Of a stretch of 48,703 nucleotides of DNA, positions 22,582 through 31,281 are shown one piece after another. Below the pieces are notes generated by a model that had not been told where the DNA came from, did not search any database, and saw nothing but the letters and a program-made list of their open reading frames with translations. This stretch comes from Gemmatimonadaceae bacterium (GTDB taxonomy: Bacteria > Gemmatimonadota > Gemmatimonadetes > Gemmatimonadales > Gemmatimonadaceae): NCBI GenBank assembly GCA_013361335.1, contig JABFYH010000056.1, positions 1-48,703 of the forward strand, in the 5' to 3' direction. The stretch's first letter is position 1. Each line of letters begins with the position of its first letter. The translations under genes and the position numbers were made by a program.

Positions 22582-24684
22582 ATGCCGGCACGATTCGTCC
22601 GTCTCAACACGCTCGCCCTCCTGCTCGCCGCGCCCCTTCCGGTGGCGCGCGCCCAGCATACCGTCGACTGGCCGGTGTATGGCGGCAGCGACGACCACAC
22701 CCACTACACGACGCTCGGCCAGATCTCACCGGCCAACGTGAAGCAGCTCAAGGTGGCGTGGACGTACGCCACCCACGACGAGTTCTCCGGCTCGGAGATG
22801 CAGACCAATCCGGTCGTCGTGGACGGCGTCCTGTACGGCACGTCACCCAAGCTCCGGGTGTTCGCCCTCGACGCGGCAAGCGGCAGGGAGCTGTGGAGCT
22901 TCGATCCCCAGAACGGTGCGCCGCCCACGTCGCGCATCCGGCACCGCGGTGTCGTCGTCACCGGCGACCGCGTCCTCTTCAACTACCGCAATCGTCTGTA
23001 CGCGCTCGACCGGCGCACCGGACGCCCCATCCGCACCTTCGGCGACAGCGGCTGGGTGGATCTGCGCGCGGGACTCGGTCGCCCTGTCCAGGGGTTGTCG
23101 GTCACCGCGAGCTCGCCCGGCGTGGTGTTCGAGGGGCTCCTCATCATGGGGAGTACGGTGCCCGAAGCGCTGCCGAGCGCGCCGGGTGACATCAGAGCCT
23201 ACGATGTGCTGTCGGGCCGACTGCAGTGGTCGTTCCATACGATTCCGCATCCGGGGGAGCCCGGCTACGAGACCTGGCCGCCCGACGCGTGGAAGATCGC
23301 CGGAGGTGCCAACGCCTGGTCCGGCGTCACGCTGGACGCGAAGCGCGCGATGGTGTTCGTCGCCACCGGGTCGGCGTCGTACGACTTCTACGGCGGCAAC
23401 CGCGTGGGGGACGACCTGTACGCGAACAGCGTGATCGCGCTCGACGCGCGTACCGGCAGACACGTCTGGCACTATCAGGTGCTGCGCCACGATCTGTGGG
23501 ACCGCGACCTCCCGGCCGCGCCGGTGCTGGTGACGGTCACCCACGGTGGCAAGGCGATCGACGCCGTCGCGCAGATCACCAAGACCGGCCACGTCTTCGT
23601 GCTCGATCGCGCGACCGGAGCGCCGCTCTTCCCGGTGGAGGAGCACGCGATGCCGGCGACCACGTTGGCGGGGGACCGCGCGTCGCCGACGCAGCACTTT
23701 CCCCTCTTCCCGCCTCCCTTCACGCGCCAGCAGCTCACGCGTGCCGAGCTCACCACGCGCACTCCGGCGGCGCACGCCGCCGCCCTCAAGCTGTTCGAGC
23801 AGTACGGTACGAAGGACCCGTTCGATCCGCCGAACGAGAAGGGCACGATCATCTTTCCCGGCGTGGACGGTGGCGGCGAATGGGGCGGACCAGCCTTCGA
23901 TCCGGCGACCGGCCTCCTGTACGTGAACGCGAACGAGATGGCGTGGCTGCTCAAGCTGGTGCCGCGCAGCGACCGGTCGCTCTATGCCGCCAACTGTGCG
24001 AGCTGCCATGGCGACACCCGCGCCGGCTCCGCCATGGCGCCGTCGCTGCTCGGCATCGCCGAACGCCGCACACCTCAACAGGTCGCGCAGATCATCCGCG
24101 AGGGCACGGGCCGGATGCCGGCCTTCGGCAGCGCGCTCGAGGGACGCGCCGTGACGGACCTCGTGAACTTCCTCTTCACGGGACACGACTCGTCGGCGGC
24201 AGCGGGGCCCGATCCCTTCGGCGTGCCGTATCGCAACGCGTACTTCGACATCTTCGTCGACCACGAGGGCTATCCGGGCATCAAGCCGCCGTGGGGCACG
24301 CTGAACGCGATCGATCTGAACGCGGGCCGCATCGCCTGGTCGGTGCCGCTGGGGGAATATCCGAAGCTCGCCGCGCGCGGCATTCGCGACACGGGTACCG
24401 ACAACTACGGCGGCGCGATCGTGACGGAGAACGGCCTGCTGTTCATCGCCGCCACGACCTACGACAACCGGATCCGCGCCTTCGACAAGCGGACGGGCCG
24501 TCTGCTGTGGAGCGCGGCACTGCCGGCGGCGGGCAACGCGACGCCGTCCACCTACATGGTGAACGGCGTGCAGTATCTCGTGATCGCCTGCGGCGGCGGC
24601 AAGAACGGCGCGAAGAGCGGCGGCACCTACGTGGCGTTCGCCCTCCCCTCCCGCCAGTCATCGCGATCCGCCGCGCGGCGATAG
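22582..24684 (+). CDS. PQQ-dependent dehydrogenase with embedded cytochrome c domain
   Basis: A 700-residue periplasmic enzyme. A signal peptide ends near ARAQ (residue 25). The N-terminal part forms PQQ propeller blades: DWPVYGGSDDHTHYT, then LRVFALDAASGRELWSFDP. A cytochrome c insert around residues 466-540 contains NCASCH for covalent heme and GRMPAFG with the likely axial Met. Further blades follow (GTLNAIDLNAGRIAWSVPLG, IRAFDKRTGRLLW). Relatives oxidise alcohols, aldehydes or sugars and pass electrons through the heme to the respiratory chain. The substrate is not evident. No pqq biosynthesis genes are nearby. Confidence 0.9.
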   Translation: MPARFVRLNTLALLLAAPLPVARAQHTVDWPVYGGSDDHTHYTTLGQISPANVKQLKVAWTYATHDEFSGSEMQTNPVVVDGVLYGTSPKLRVFALDAASGRELWSFDPQNGAPPTSRIRHRGVVVTGDRVLFNYRNRLYALDRRTGRPIRTFGDSGWVDLRAGLGRPVQGLSVTASSPGVVFEGLLIMGSTVPEALPSAPGDIRAYDVLSGRLQWSFHTIPHPGEPGYETWPPDAWKIAGGANAWSGVTLDAKRAMVFVATGSASYDFYGGNRVGDDLYANSVIALDARTGRHVWHYQVLRHDLWDRDLPAAPVLVTVTHGGKAIDAVAQITKTGHVFVLDRATGAPLFPVEEHAMPATTLAGDRASPTQHFPLFPPPFTRQQLTRAELTTRTPAAHAAALKLFEQYGTKDPFDPPNEKGTIIFPGVDGGGEWGGPAFDPATGLLYVNANEMAWLLKLVPRSDRSLYAANCASCHGDTRAGSAMAPSLLGIAERRTPQQVAQIIREGTGRMPAFGSALEGRAVTDLVNFLFTGHDSSAAAGPDPFGVPYRNAYFDIFVDHEGYPGIKPPWGTLNAIDLNAGRIAWSVPLGEYPKLAARGIRDTGTDNYGGAIVTENGLLFIAATTYDNRIRAFDKRTGRLLWSAALPAAGNATPSTYMVNGVQYLVIACGGGKNGAKSGGTYVAFALPSRQSSRSAARR

Positions 24685-24723
24685 GCGGACACGCCGACGA
24701 ACGACCTGCGGGTATTGTTGAGC

Positions 24724-25818
24724 ATGGACCAGCGCCTGCTGCTCGCCTGGCTGCACCTGCTGGCTCTCGCCGTCGGCCTCGCCGGGGTGTGGGCTCGTGC
24801 GCGGGCGCTCCGCGATTCGCTGCGGGATCCGGAGGACCGCGGCGCCCTGCGCCGAGCGTTCGTCGGTGACAGCTGGTGGGGGGTGGCGGCGGCTGTCTGG
24901 GTGATCACCGGACTCTGGCGGCTGCTCGCCGGCACGGAGAAGAGCACTGCGTACTACCTGGCCAATCACGTCTTCTACCTGAAGATGACGCTGTTCGTCG
25001 CCATCCTGGCGCTCGAGGTGTGGCCGATGACGACGCTCCTTCGGTGGCGGACGAAGCGGGCCGCGCCCAACCCGCGCGACGCGGGGCGGATCGAGGTGAT
25101 CAGCTACGTCGAGTGTGCGCTCGTCGTCGCCATGGTGGCGGCGGCGGTCTCGATGGCGCGCGGCTATGGGATCCGGCCCGCCGACGCCCCGGTCGTGCCC
25201 GCCGGCGCCACGTCGCCCGCGCCGACGTCCGACGCATCGCCCATCCCGACCGACGGTGCCGCGATCGTCGCCGCGGTGAAGCCGAGCGGCACCGAGGTGG
25301 TGACGGCCGACGACGTGGCGCTGCTGACGCGGGAGATCGCCATGCCCCTCGACGGTGTGAACCCCTCCACACTGCACAGCAACTTCGACGAGCGGCGCGG
25401 CGGTGGCACGCGGGCGCACGAGGCGCTCGACATCATGGCCGCACGTCGCACGCCGATCCGATCGGCGGCGGCGGGACGCGTGCTGAAGCTCTTCACGAGC
25501 GCGGCGGGCGGGCTGATGGTCTATGCAGCCGACTCCTCCGAGCGCTTCGTGCTCATGTACGCGCACCTCGACGGCTACGCGCCCGGGCTCCGCGACGGCG
25601 CACGGCTCGCGCGTGGCGAGGTGATCGGCTATGTCGGCTCGACGGGCAATGCGTCGCCCGATGCGCCGCACCTGCACTTCGCCATCGCCCGCAGCGCGGA
25701 CGTGAAGCGGTGGTCGCGGGGCAAGCCGATCGATCCGCTGCCGGTGCTGGTCGCGTCTACGACCCGCAGCGACGCCGAGGGTGCCGCGCGTCGCGTTCAG
25801 GAGCCTTCACCCCGATAG
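24724..25818 (+). CDS. DUF2214 membrane domain fused to an M23 peptidase domain
   Basis: A 364-residue protein. Residues 1-150 hold four membrane helices with the DUF2214 pattern: LLLAWLHLLALAVGLAG, WWGVAAAVWVITGLWRLL, STAYYLANHVFYLKMTLFV and a last helix with VECALVVAMVAAAVSMARG. A Pro/Ala linker leads to an M23/LytM domain (about 205-345). Its zinc ligands appear intact: HEALD (H-x3-D) and HLHFAI, with the glycine-rich YVGSTGNASPDAPH loop. M23 enzymes cut peptidoglycan cross-bridges or act as envelope regulators. The fusion would tether such a domain to the inner membrane. The start at ATG 24724 lacks a good ribosome site; a TTG nine bases upstream is possible. Confidence 0.82.
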   Translation: MDQRLLLAWLHLLALAVGLAGVWARARALRDSLRDPEDRGALRRAFVGDSWWGVAAAVWVITGLWRLLAGTEKSTAYYLANHVFYLKMTLFVAILALEVWPMTTLLRWRTKRAAPNPRDAGRIEVISYVECALVVAMVAAAVSMARGYGIRPADAPVVPAGATSPAPTSDASPIPTDGAAIVAAVKPSGTEVVTADDVALLTREIAMPLDGVNPSTLHSNFDERRGGGTRAHEALDIMAARRTPIRSAAAGRVLKLFTSAAGGLMVYAADSSERFVLMYAHLDGYAPGLRDGARLARGEVIGYVGSTGNASPDAPHLHFAIARSADVKRWSRGKPIDPLPVLVASTTRSDAEGAARRVQEPSPR

Positions 25819-26124
25819 CGGACCCGCTGAGCGGAGATGCCTCGTCCGCAACGACGTCACGATCTCCAGGTGCGGCACCGCAACCGATGCTGTTCGCGCC
25901 CATGGGTTCAGGTGCATCGCCGCGTTACATGACTGCATCGGCACGATACGGATCCGGCGCTGGCGTTCGAGACGCCACATGGGCCACTGACATGCAGCCA
26001 CTGGTGTTAGCGCGGTCCCGTCCGCTGTCCGAGGCATAGCCTGGCGCTTGCGTGCGAGGCGCGCGCGCGACGGCCCATCGCGCGTCGCCGCGCGGAGGTC
26101 CACCCACCACGCCAGGGGGAGATC
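25819..26124. other. Intergenic region without recognised features
   Basis: About 306 bp between the M23 fusion and the cupredoxin gene. I find no promoter I trust, no gene and no strong hairpin. A GC-rich partially self-complementary stretch lies at about 26065-26097, and a good AGGGGGAG ribosome site precedes the next ATG. Its composition is slightly less GC-rich around 25870-26010. Confidence 0.4.
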
Positions 26125-26748
26125 ATGACCAGGAGCCAGGCCGGACGCATCGCCGCACTGACGCTCGCGTTCACGGCGGCATGCGGGAAGGATCCGGTGA
26201 GCATCGCCGGACGAGACGCCTCCACCATCACCGCGAACGGAGCAGCGACGACGAGCCGAGCGGGGAACGACGACGACGAGCACGGAGCCCCGACGATCGC
26301 CATGCGCGACGACTGCGATCCGACGGATCCCGCCTGGGCGCCGACGGGGGGTTGTCTGCTCAGGCGAGGCAATGTCAGACAGGCCGAGTTCAACCTCGAG
26401 CTGACGTCGCCGTTGATCACGTCGACGGTCGGGCACATGGCATGGCGGATGGACCCGACCTACCTCGTCGTGCAGGCGGGCCGCACCGTGCGCGTCACCA
26501 ACGAGGGCGGACGCGCGCACACCTTCACGGAGGTGCGCCAGTTCGGCGGCGGCAAGGTCCCGCCGCTCAATCGCGGGATGGCGGTGGCGCCGGAGTGCCC
26601 CGGGTCAGTGAACGTCGCGCCCGGCGCGACCGTGGAGGTGGACGGGCTCGCCGTCGGGAACCACCACTTCCAGTGCTGCATCCACCCCTGGATGCGCGAG
26701 CTGATCAAGGTGCAGGAACGAGATCAGAACTCCAGCGCCGCGATGTAG
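26125..26748 (+). CDS. Cupredoxin-like exported protein with type-1 copper ligands
   Basis: A 207-residue protein with an N-terminal signal ending in FTAAC20, probably lipidated. Residues about 30-85 are disordered. A cupredoxin fold follows: VVQAGRTVRVTNEGGRAHTF supplies the first ligand, H132. The C-terminal loop HHFQCCIHPWM supplies Cys (C184 or C185), H187 and M190, which together fit a plastocyanin-like His-Cys-His-Met copper site. C184 to H187 and M190 has the usual spacing; the double Cys is unusual. It probably carries electrons on the outer face of the membrane. A strong ribosome site fixes the start. Its 3' end overlaps the convergent neighbour by 25 bp. Confidence 0.85.
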   Translation: MTRSQAGRIAALTLAFTAACGKDPVSIAGRDASTITANGAATTSRAGNDDDEHGAPTIAMRDDCDPTDPAWAPTGGCLLRRGNVRQAEFNLELTSPLITSTVGHMAWRMDPTYLVVQAGRTVRVTNEGGRAHTFTEVRQFGGGKVPPLNRGMAVAPECPGSVNVAPGATVEVDGLAVGNHHFQCCIHPWMRELIKVQERDQNSSAAM

Positions 26749-27590
26749 TCGTGATCGCGGCGGACGCTGTCCAGCGGCGCGCCGGGATATGACTCCTGTT
26801 CGACGAACAGGTGCTTCCGGTCGATGTCGTCGATGCTCGCCAGCAGCCGCCGAAAATCGATGATGCCCTTCCCCAGCTCGGTGTCGTGCTCGGCCCCGAG
26901 CTGGGGCACGTCCTTGATGTGGAAGGACCAGTAGCGCGACCCGTACCGCCGCATGTACTCGAGCGGGTCGACGCCGCCCATGGCGGCATTGCCCGTGTCG
27001 AACTGGAGTCGCACGACCGATGGGTCGGTGCGCTCCACGAGCACGTCATACGGCACCAGTCCGTCGATGCGCGGGAAGTCGTACGGCTCGTCGTGGAATG
27101 CCATCCACACGTTTCGCGCCCGCGTCCGCCGGCCGGCCTCGTTGAGCCGGTCGGCCCACCGGCGGTAGTCGTCCAGCGTCCGCTTGCCGGAGATCGGCAG
27201 GCTGGCGATGACGAGCTGTTCGTGCCCGAGGATCTGGGCGTCGTCGAGGTTTCGATCGAGATCGTCCACCACGCGGCCATCGACATGGGTGGACGGGGCG
27301 CGCAGCCCCACGCGATCGAGCACCGCACGCAGCTGCTTCGGCGGCATGCCGAAGTTGTTCATCGAGCCGAGGAGCTCGACGTCGTTGTATCCGGCGGCGG
27401 CGATGTCGGCGAGCGTGCGCGCGAGGTCGCGCTTCGCGTCGTCCCGCAGGGTGTAGAGCTGAATGCCCACACGGCGAAGGCGGCGCGGCGAGGTGCTGCC
27501 GGCGCGCACCGCCGGGGCACAGGCCAGCGACGTGGCGCCGACGCCGAGGGCGGCGAGGAAGGTCCGGCGGGTGATGACGCGATCGGTCAC
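26724..27590 (-). CDS. Tat-exported xylose-isomerase-like TIM barrel (sugar phosphate isomerase/epimerase family)
   Basis: A 288-residue protein beginning with GTG at 27590 behind a clean GGAGG; upstream residues are rejected. The N terminus reads ITRRTFLAALGVGATSLA, a twin-arginine signal, so export in folded form is expected. The AP_endonuc_2 barrel follows: VGIQLYTLRDDAKRDLARTL, IAAAGYNDVELLGS, VRLQFDTGNAAMGG, SFHIKDV and LFVEQES. The metal-binding Glu, Asp and His positions of the family (HDEPYDF, QFDTGN, HIKDV, VEQE) are present. The family includes epimerases, isomerases and 3-dehydroshikimate-type enzymes; the substrate is unknown. It converges with the cupredoxin gene, overlapping by 25 bp. 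Confidence 0.88.
   Translation of the reverse strand: MTDRVITRRTFLAALGVGATSLACAPAVRAGSTSPRRLRRVGIQLYTLRDDAKRDLARTLADIAAAGYNDVELLGSMNNFGMPPKQLRAVLDRVGLRAPSTHVDGRVVDDLDRNLDDAQILGHEQLVIASLPISGKRTLDDYRRWADRLNEAGRRTRARNVWMAFHDEPYDFPRIDGLVPYDVLVERTDPSVVRLQFDTGNAAMGGVDPLEYMRRYGSRYWSFHIKDVPQLGAEHDTELGKGIIDFRRLLASIDDIDRKHLFVEQESYPGAPLDSVRRDHDYIAALEF
26736..26762. terminator. Hairpin across the convergent gene ends
   Basis: CGCCGCGAT (26736-26744) and ATCGCGGCG (26754-26762) form a nine-pair stem around a nine-base loop that contains the cupredoxin stop codon TAG. It can serve both strands as a terminator. No T-run follows. Confidence 0.4.
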
Positions 27591-27735
27591 GGAAATCCTC
27601 CAGGATGCTGGCGGTGAGGCCGAATGTGGCACCCACCATCGGACGTCGCAATGCCGTGTGGGTCCGCTCTCGCGGATGCCGCGTCACGACACTAACCTCC
27701 CCGAGTCGACGCAACGCCCTCCCTCCCGATCTCGC

Positions 27736-30700
27736 ATGCTCCCCGCACTCCGGCGACGACTCGCCGCCCCCATCCTGGCCGCCGTGCTCGCGGCGACGCT
27801 GACCGGATGTCGCAAGGACAAGCCGGCCTCGGTGGAGGAGCTGTTCACCACGCGCACCCTGGCCACGCAGCTCCTGCAGCGCGGCCAGCTGCCGGAGGCG
27901 GAGGTGCAGTTCAAGAAGCTGATCGAGCTCGCCCCAGACGATCCGCTGGGCTACGCGAACCTCGGCCTGACGTATCTTCAGCTGGGGCGGTACGCGGACG
28001 CGGAGAAGCAGCTGGTGCGCGCGCAGAAGCTGGATCCGGCGAGCAGCGACGTCGCCCTGATGCTGGCCAAGCTCTACGCGCTCACCGGCCGGCCGGCCGA
28101 CGCGCGGGCGACGCTCGAGGCGCTGCGCCGCGCCGATCCGCGCAACGCCCACGCGTTGTATGCGCTCGCTCAGCTCGACACGTCGGCCGCCGACGCGGCG
28201 GCGCTCGCACGGCGGCAGGCGCGGTTGGAGGAGCTGCTCGGGGTCGCGCCGGCGAACCTCGCGGTGCGGCTCGACCTGATCGATCTCTTCGTGCGTCGCG
28301 GCCAGACCGACAGCGCGGTCCGACATCTCGAGGAGGTGCGACGCATCCCTCCAGAGCCGCCGGCCGAGTCACGGGCGGAGCTGGAGCGGGTCATCCAGCT
28401 CCTCCGCGCGGGCGACACGACCCAGGCACGCGCGGCGCTCGGCACCCTGCTCCGCGGCATGCAGCTCACCTCTCCGTATCAGGCGTCGCTCGAGGCGGTG
28501 CGCTGGGTGGAAGGGCCGATCGTCGGCACGCCGCTCCTCAGCTATGCACCCGCCGATCTCGTCTCGCTGCGGGCGCAGCGCGTGCCCGTCGCCGCCGACT
28601 CGCTGCGGTTCGTGGACGTGACCGACGTCTCCGGCCTCGACGTGCGCCGAGCGGGTGCGCCGGCGGGCAAGGACACGACGGCGACCGCCGTCGCCGTCGC
28701 CGCGGGCGACGTGCGCGGCGACGGGCACGAGCAGCTCTTCGTCGCCTCGGCGGGCGGCGGAGGGCAGAGCGCCTTCGCCCGGCTGTTGGCGGTCCAGGGC
28801 GGCTTCGCCAACGACGTGACGGCGCGCGCCGGTCTCGCGCTCGCCGCCGGGGCGAGCTTCGCCACCTTCGCCGACGTGGACAACGACGGCTGGCTCGATC
28901 TGTTCGCGATCGGCGGCGATGGGCGGGGCCACCTGCTCCGCAATCGGGGCGACGGAACCTTCGAGGACCTGTCGGCGAAGGCCGGCATCACCGACGTCGG
29001 CGGCGCGCGCAAGGCGCTGTTCGTCGATCTCGATCACGACGGCGATCTCGACCTCCTGCTCGTCGGCGGGAGCGGGCGTCGGGTGTATCGCAACAACCTC
29101 GACGGCACCTTCACCGAGGCGACGGCGGCGTTCGGCCTCGGGAGCGGCGCGACGTACGACGTCGGGTTCGGGGACCTCGACGGCGACGGTCGCATCGATC
29201 TCGTGACGACCGGCGCGAGTGGTGTGACGATCTGGCACAACGGCGGAGCCCAGCGCTTCAGCGACGTCACCGCCGCGAGCGGCGTCACGTCGAGCGGCGG
29301 GACCGGCGCGGTCGCGGTGGGGGACTACGACAACGACGGCCGGCTCGACCTCTTCGTCGGCAGCGCGACCGGGGGCGCACCGACACTCTGGCGCAACAAG
29401 GGCGACGGCACCTTCAGCCGGGACGAGCGTGGCTCGGACGCGCTGCGCCGGCTTGCCGGCGTGTCCGTTCTGGCGGCGGAGCTGGTCGATTACGACAACG
29501 ACGGCCGCCTCGATCTGGTCGTGGCCGGCAAGCCGCGCGCGAGCGGCGCACGGGGCGTGTTCCTGCTGCACAACGAGGGCGATGGGCGCTTCAGCGACCG
29601 CTCGGCGCTGCTGCCGGCGTCGCTCATGGGGGGGACGGCGATCACCGTGGTCGACGTCGACCAGGACGGCGACGAGGATCTGGTGATCGCCGATCCGGGT
29701 GGGGCGCTGCATCTGCTCCGGAACGACGGCGGCAACCGCCGCATGGCGGTTCGTGTGCAGCTCAAGGGGCTGCGCACCGGGAGCGGCAAGAACAACGACT
29801 TCGGCGTCGGTGCGCGGCTCGAGCTCCGGGCGGGCGACATCTACCAGACGCGCGTCGCGACCGGTCGGCCGACGCATTTCGGGCTCGGTCCGCACCTCAA
29901 GGCCGATGTGCTGCGCGTCGAGTGGCCGAACGGGGTGCCGCAGATGGTCTATCTTCCCGGGACCGACGCCGACGTCGTGGAGCTCGAGACGTTGAAGGGC
30001 TCGTGCGCCTTCGCGTACACCTGGGACGGCACGCGCTTCCAGTTCGTGACCGACGTGATGTGGCGGAGCGCGCTCGGCATGCCGATGGGGCTGATGGCCG
30101 GCGGTGCGTCGACGGCGTTCGCGCCCGCCGGCGCGTCGCAGGAATACCTGCGCATTCCCGGCAGCGCGCTCAAGCCCAAGGACGGCCGGTATCTTCTCCA
30201 GCTCACGGAAGAGCTGTGGGAGACCGCGTACGCGGACGAGGTCAAGCTGATCGCGGTGGATCATCCGGACTCCGTGGAGGTGTTCGTCGACGAGCGCTTC
30301 GTGCCGCCGGGACCGGTGACGATGCGCCTGTTCCAGGTCGCGCGACCGCAGCTGCCGCAGTCGGCGGTGGACGAGCGGGGCGCCGACCTCCGGCCGGCCC
30401 TTCGCGCGACCGACGACATCTACGTGTCGAACCTCACGCCGACGCGCTACCAGGGCGTCGTCGAGCCGCACGATCTCGTGATGGACCTCGGCGAGCAGGC
30501 GGGGCAGCCGGGGACGTACCTGTTCCTGCGCGGCTGGATCTATCCCACCGATGCGAGCATCAACGTCGCGCTGTCGCAGCAGTCGGCGCTCAGGGTGTCG
30601 CCGCCCTCGCTCGAGGTGCGCGACGCGAGCGGCCGGTGGACGACGGCCGTGGCCAGCCTCGGCTTTCCATCGGGGAAGAACAAGACGATGGTGATCGATC

Positions 30701-31278
30701 TCGCGGGCAAGTTTCCGACGAAGGATCACCATGTGCGCATCCGGACGAACATGCAGATCTACTGGGATCAGGCCTTCGTCGCCGGCGACGTGGCGGGGAG
30801 TCCCGTGAAGGTGACCACCCTCGCTCCGCTCCGCGCCGACCTCCACGCGCGCGGGTACTCGCGGATGTACCGCAAGGGCGGCCGCTACGGCCCGTACTGG
30901 TTCGCCTACGACGACGTCAGCACGACCTCGCCCTGGCGCGGCATCGAGGGTGCGTTCACCCGCTTCGGCGACGTGCGCGCCCTGCTCGAGCGCGCCGACG
31001 ACATGTACGTCATCATGGCTCCAGGCGACGAGACCACGCTGGCCTTCGACGCGAGCTCAGCGACCGCGCTACCGGCTGGTTGGCGGCGCGACTTCCTGCT
31101 CTACACCGACGGCTGGATCAAGGACTCGGATCTCAACACCGCGTTCGGCACCACGGTCGGGCCCCTGCCCTTCCACGGCGCCAAGTCGTACCCGTACGCA
31201 CCAGGCGATTCCTATCCGACCGACGCGGCACATCAGCGATATCAGCGCGAGTACAACACGCGAGCGCTGCGGCGCTGA
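27736..31278 (+). CDS. Large lipoprotein: TPR domain, FG-GAP/VCBS repeats and ASPIC/UnbV-like domain
   Basis: An 1180-residue exported lipoprotein (signal ends LTGC near residue 22). Residues about 35-230 are TPR repeats (AEVQFKKLIELAPDDPLGYANLGLTYLQLG). From about 290 to 680 come FG-GAP-like repeats with calcium-type loops (DVDNDGWLDLF, DLDHDGDLDLL, DLDGDGRIDLV, DYDNDGRLDLF). An ASPIC/UnbV-like segment follows (GVGARLELRAGDIYQTRVATG, HFGLGPHLKADVLRVEWPNG). The last 400 residues form a further domain that I cannot name (FQFVTDVMWRSALGMPMG, WFAYDDVSTTSPWRG). Such proteins bind or present ligands at the surface. It is long for the family because of its TPR head and unknown tail. Confidence 0.87.
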   Translation: MLPALRRRLAAPILAAVLAATLTGCRKDKPASVEELFTTRTLATQLLQRGQLPEAEVQFKKLIELAPDDPLGYANLGLTYLQLGRYADAEKQLVRAQKLDPASSDVALMLAKLYALTGRPADARATLEALRRADPRNAHALYALAQLDTSAADAAALARRQARLEELLGVAPANLAVRLDLIDLFVRRGQTDSAVRHLEEVRRIPPEPPAESRAELERVIQLLRAGDTTQARAALGTLLRGMQLTSPYQASLEAVRWVEGPIVGTPLLSYAPADLVSLRAQRVPVAADSLRFVDVTDVSGLDVRRAGAPAGKDTTATAVAVAAGDVRGDGHEQLFVASAGGGGQSAFARLLAVQGGFANDVTARAGLALAAGASFATFADVDNDGWLDLFAIGGDGRGHLLRNRGDGTFEDLSAKAGITDVGGARKALFVDLDHDGDLDLLLVGGSGRRVYRNNLDGTFTEATAAFGLGSGATYDVGFGDLDGDGRIDLVTTGASGVTIWHNGGAQRFSDVTAASGVTSSGGTGAVAVGDYDNDGRLDLFVGSATGGAPTLWRNKGDGTFSRDERGSDALRRLAGVSVLAAELVDYDNDGRLDLVVAGKPRASGARGVFLLHNEGDGRFSDRSALLPASLMGGTAITVVDVDQDGDEDLVIADPGGALHLLRNDGGNRRMAVRVQLKGLRTGSGKNNDFGVGARLELRAGDIYQTRVATGRPTHFGLGPHLKADVLRVEWPNGVPQMVYLPGTDADVVELETLKGSCAFAYTWDGTRFQFVTDVMWRSALGMPMGLMAGGASTAFAPAGASQEYLRIPGSALKPKDGRYLLQLTEELWETAYADEVKLIAVDHPDSVEVFVDERFVPPGPVTMRLFQVARPQLPQSAVDERGADLRPALRATDDIYVSNLTPTRYQGVVEPHDLVMDLGEQAGQPGTYLFLRGWIYPTDASINVALSQQSALRVSPPSLEVRDASGRWTTAVASLGFPSGKNKTMVIDLAGKFPTKDHHVRIRTNMQIYWDQAFVAGDVAGSPVKVTTLAPLRADLHARGYSRMYRKGGRYGPYWFAYDDVSTTSPWRGIEGAFTRFGDVRALLERADDMYVIMAPGDETTLAFDASSATALPAGWRRDFLLYTDGWIKDSDLNTAFGTTVGPLPFHGAKSYPYAPGDSYPTDAAHQRYQREYNTRALRR

Positions 31279-31281
31279 CGG

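Noticed and set aside
28700..29700. Regular short repeats that might suggest a CRISPR or tandem DNA repeat
   Set aside because: They are FG-GAP protein repeats (D-x-D/N-x-D-G loops) that vary at the DNA level and keep reading frame.
28369..30846. An 825-residue antisense frame over the TPR/FG-GAP gene, and a similar 767-residue one at 31641-33944
   Set aside because: Both mirror Asp/Gly-rich repeats as Val/Ile/Glu-rich pseudo-protein. They have no start context and no domain.
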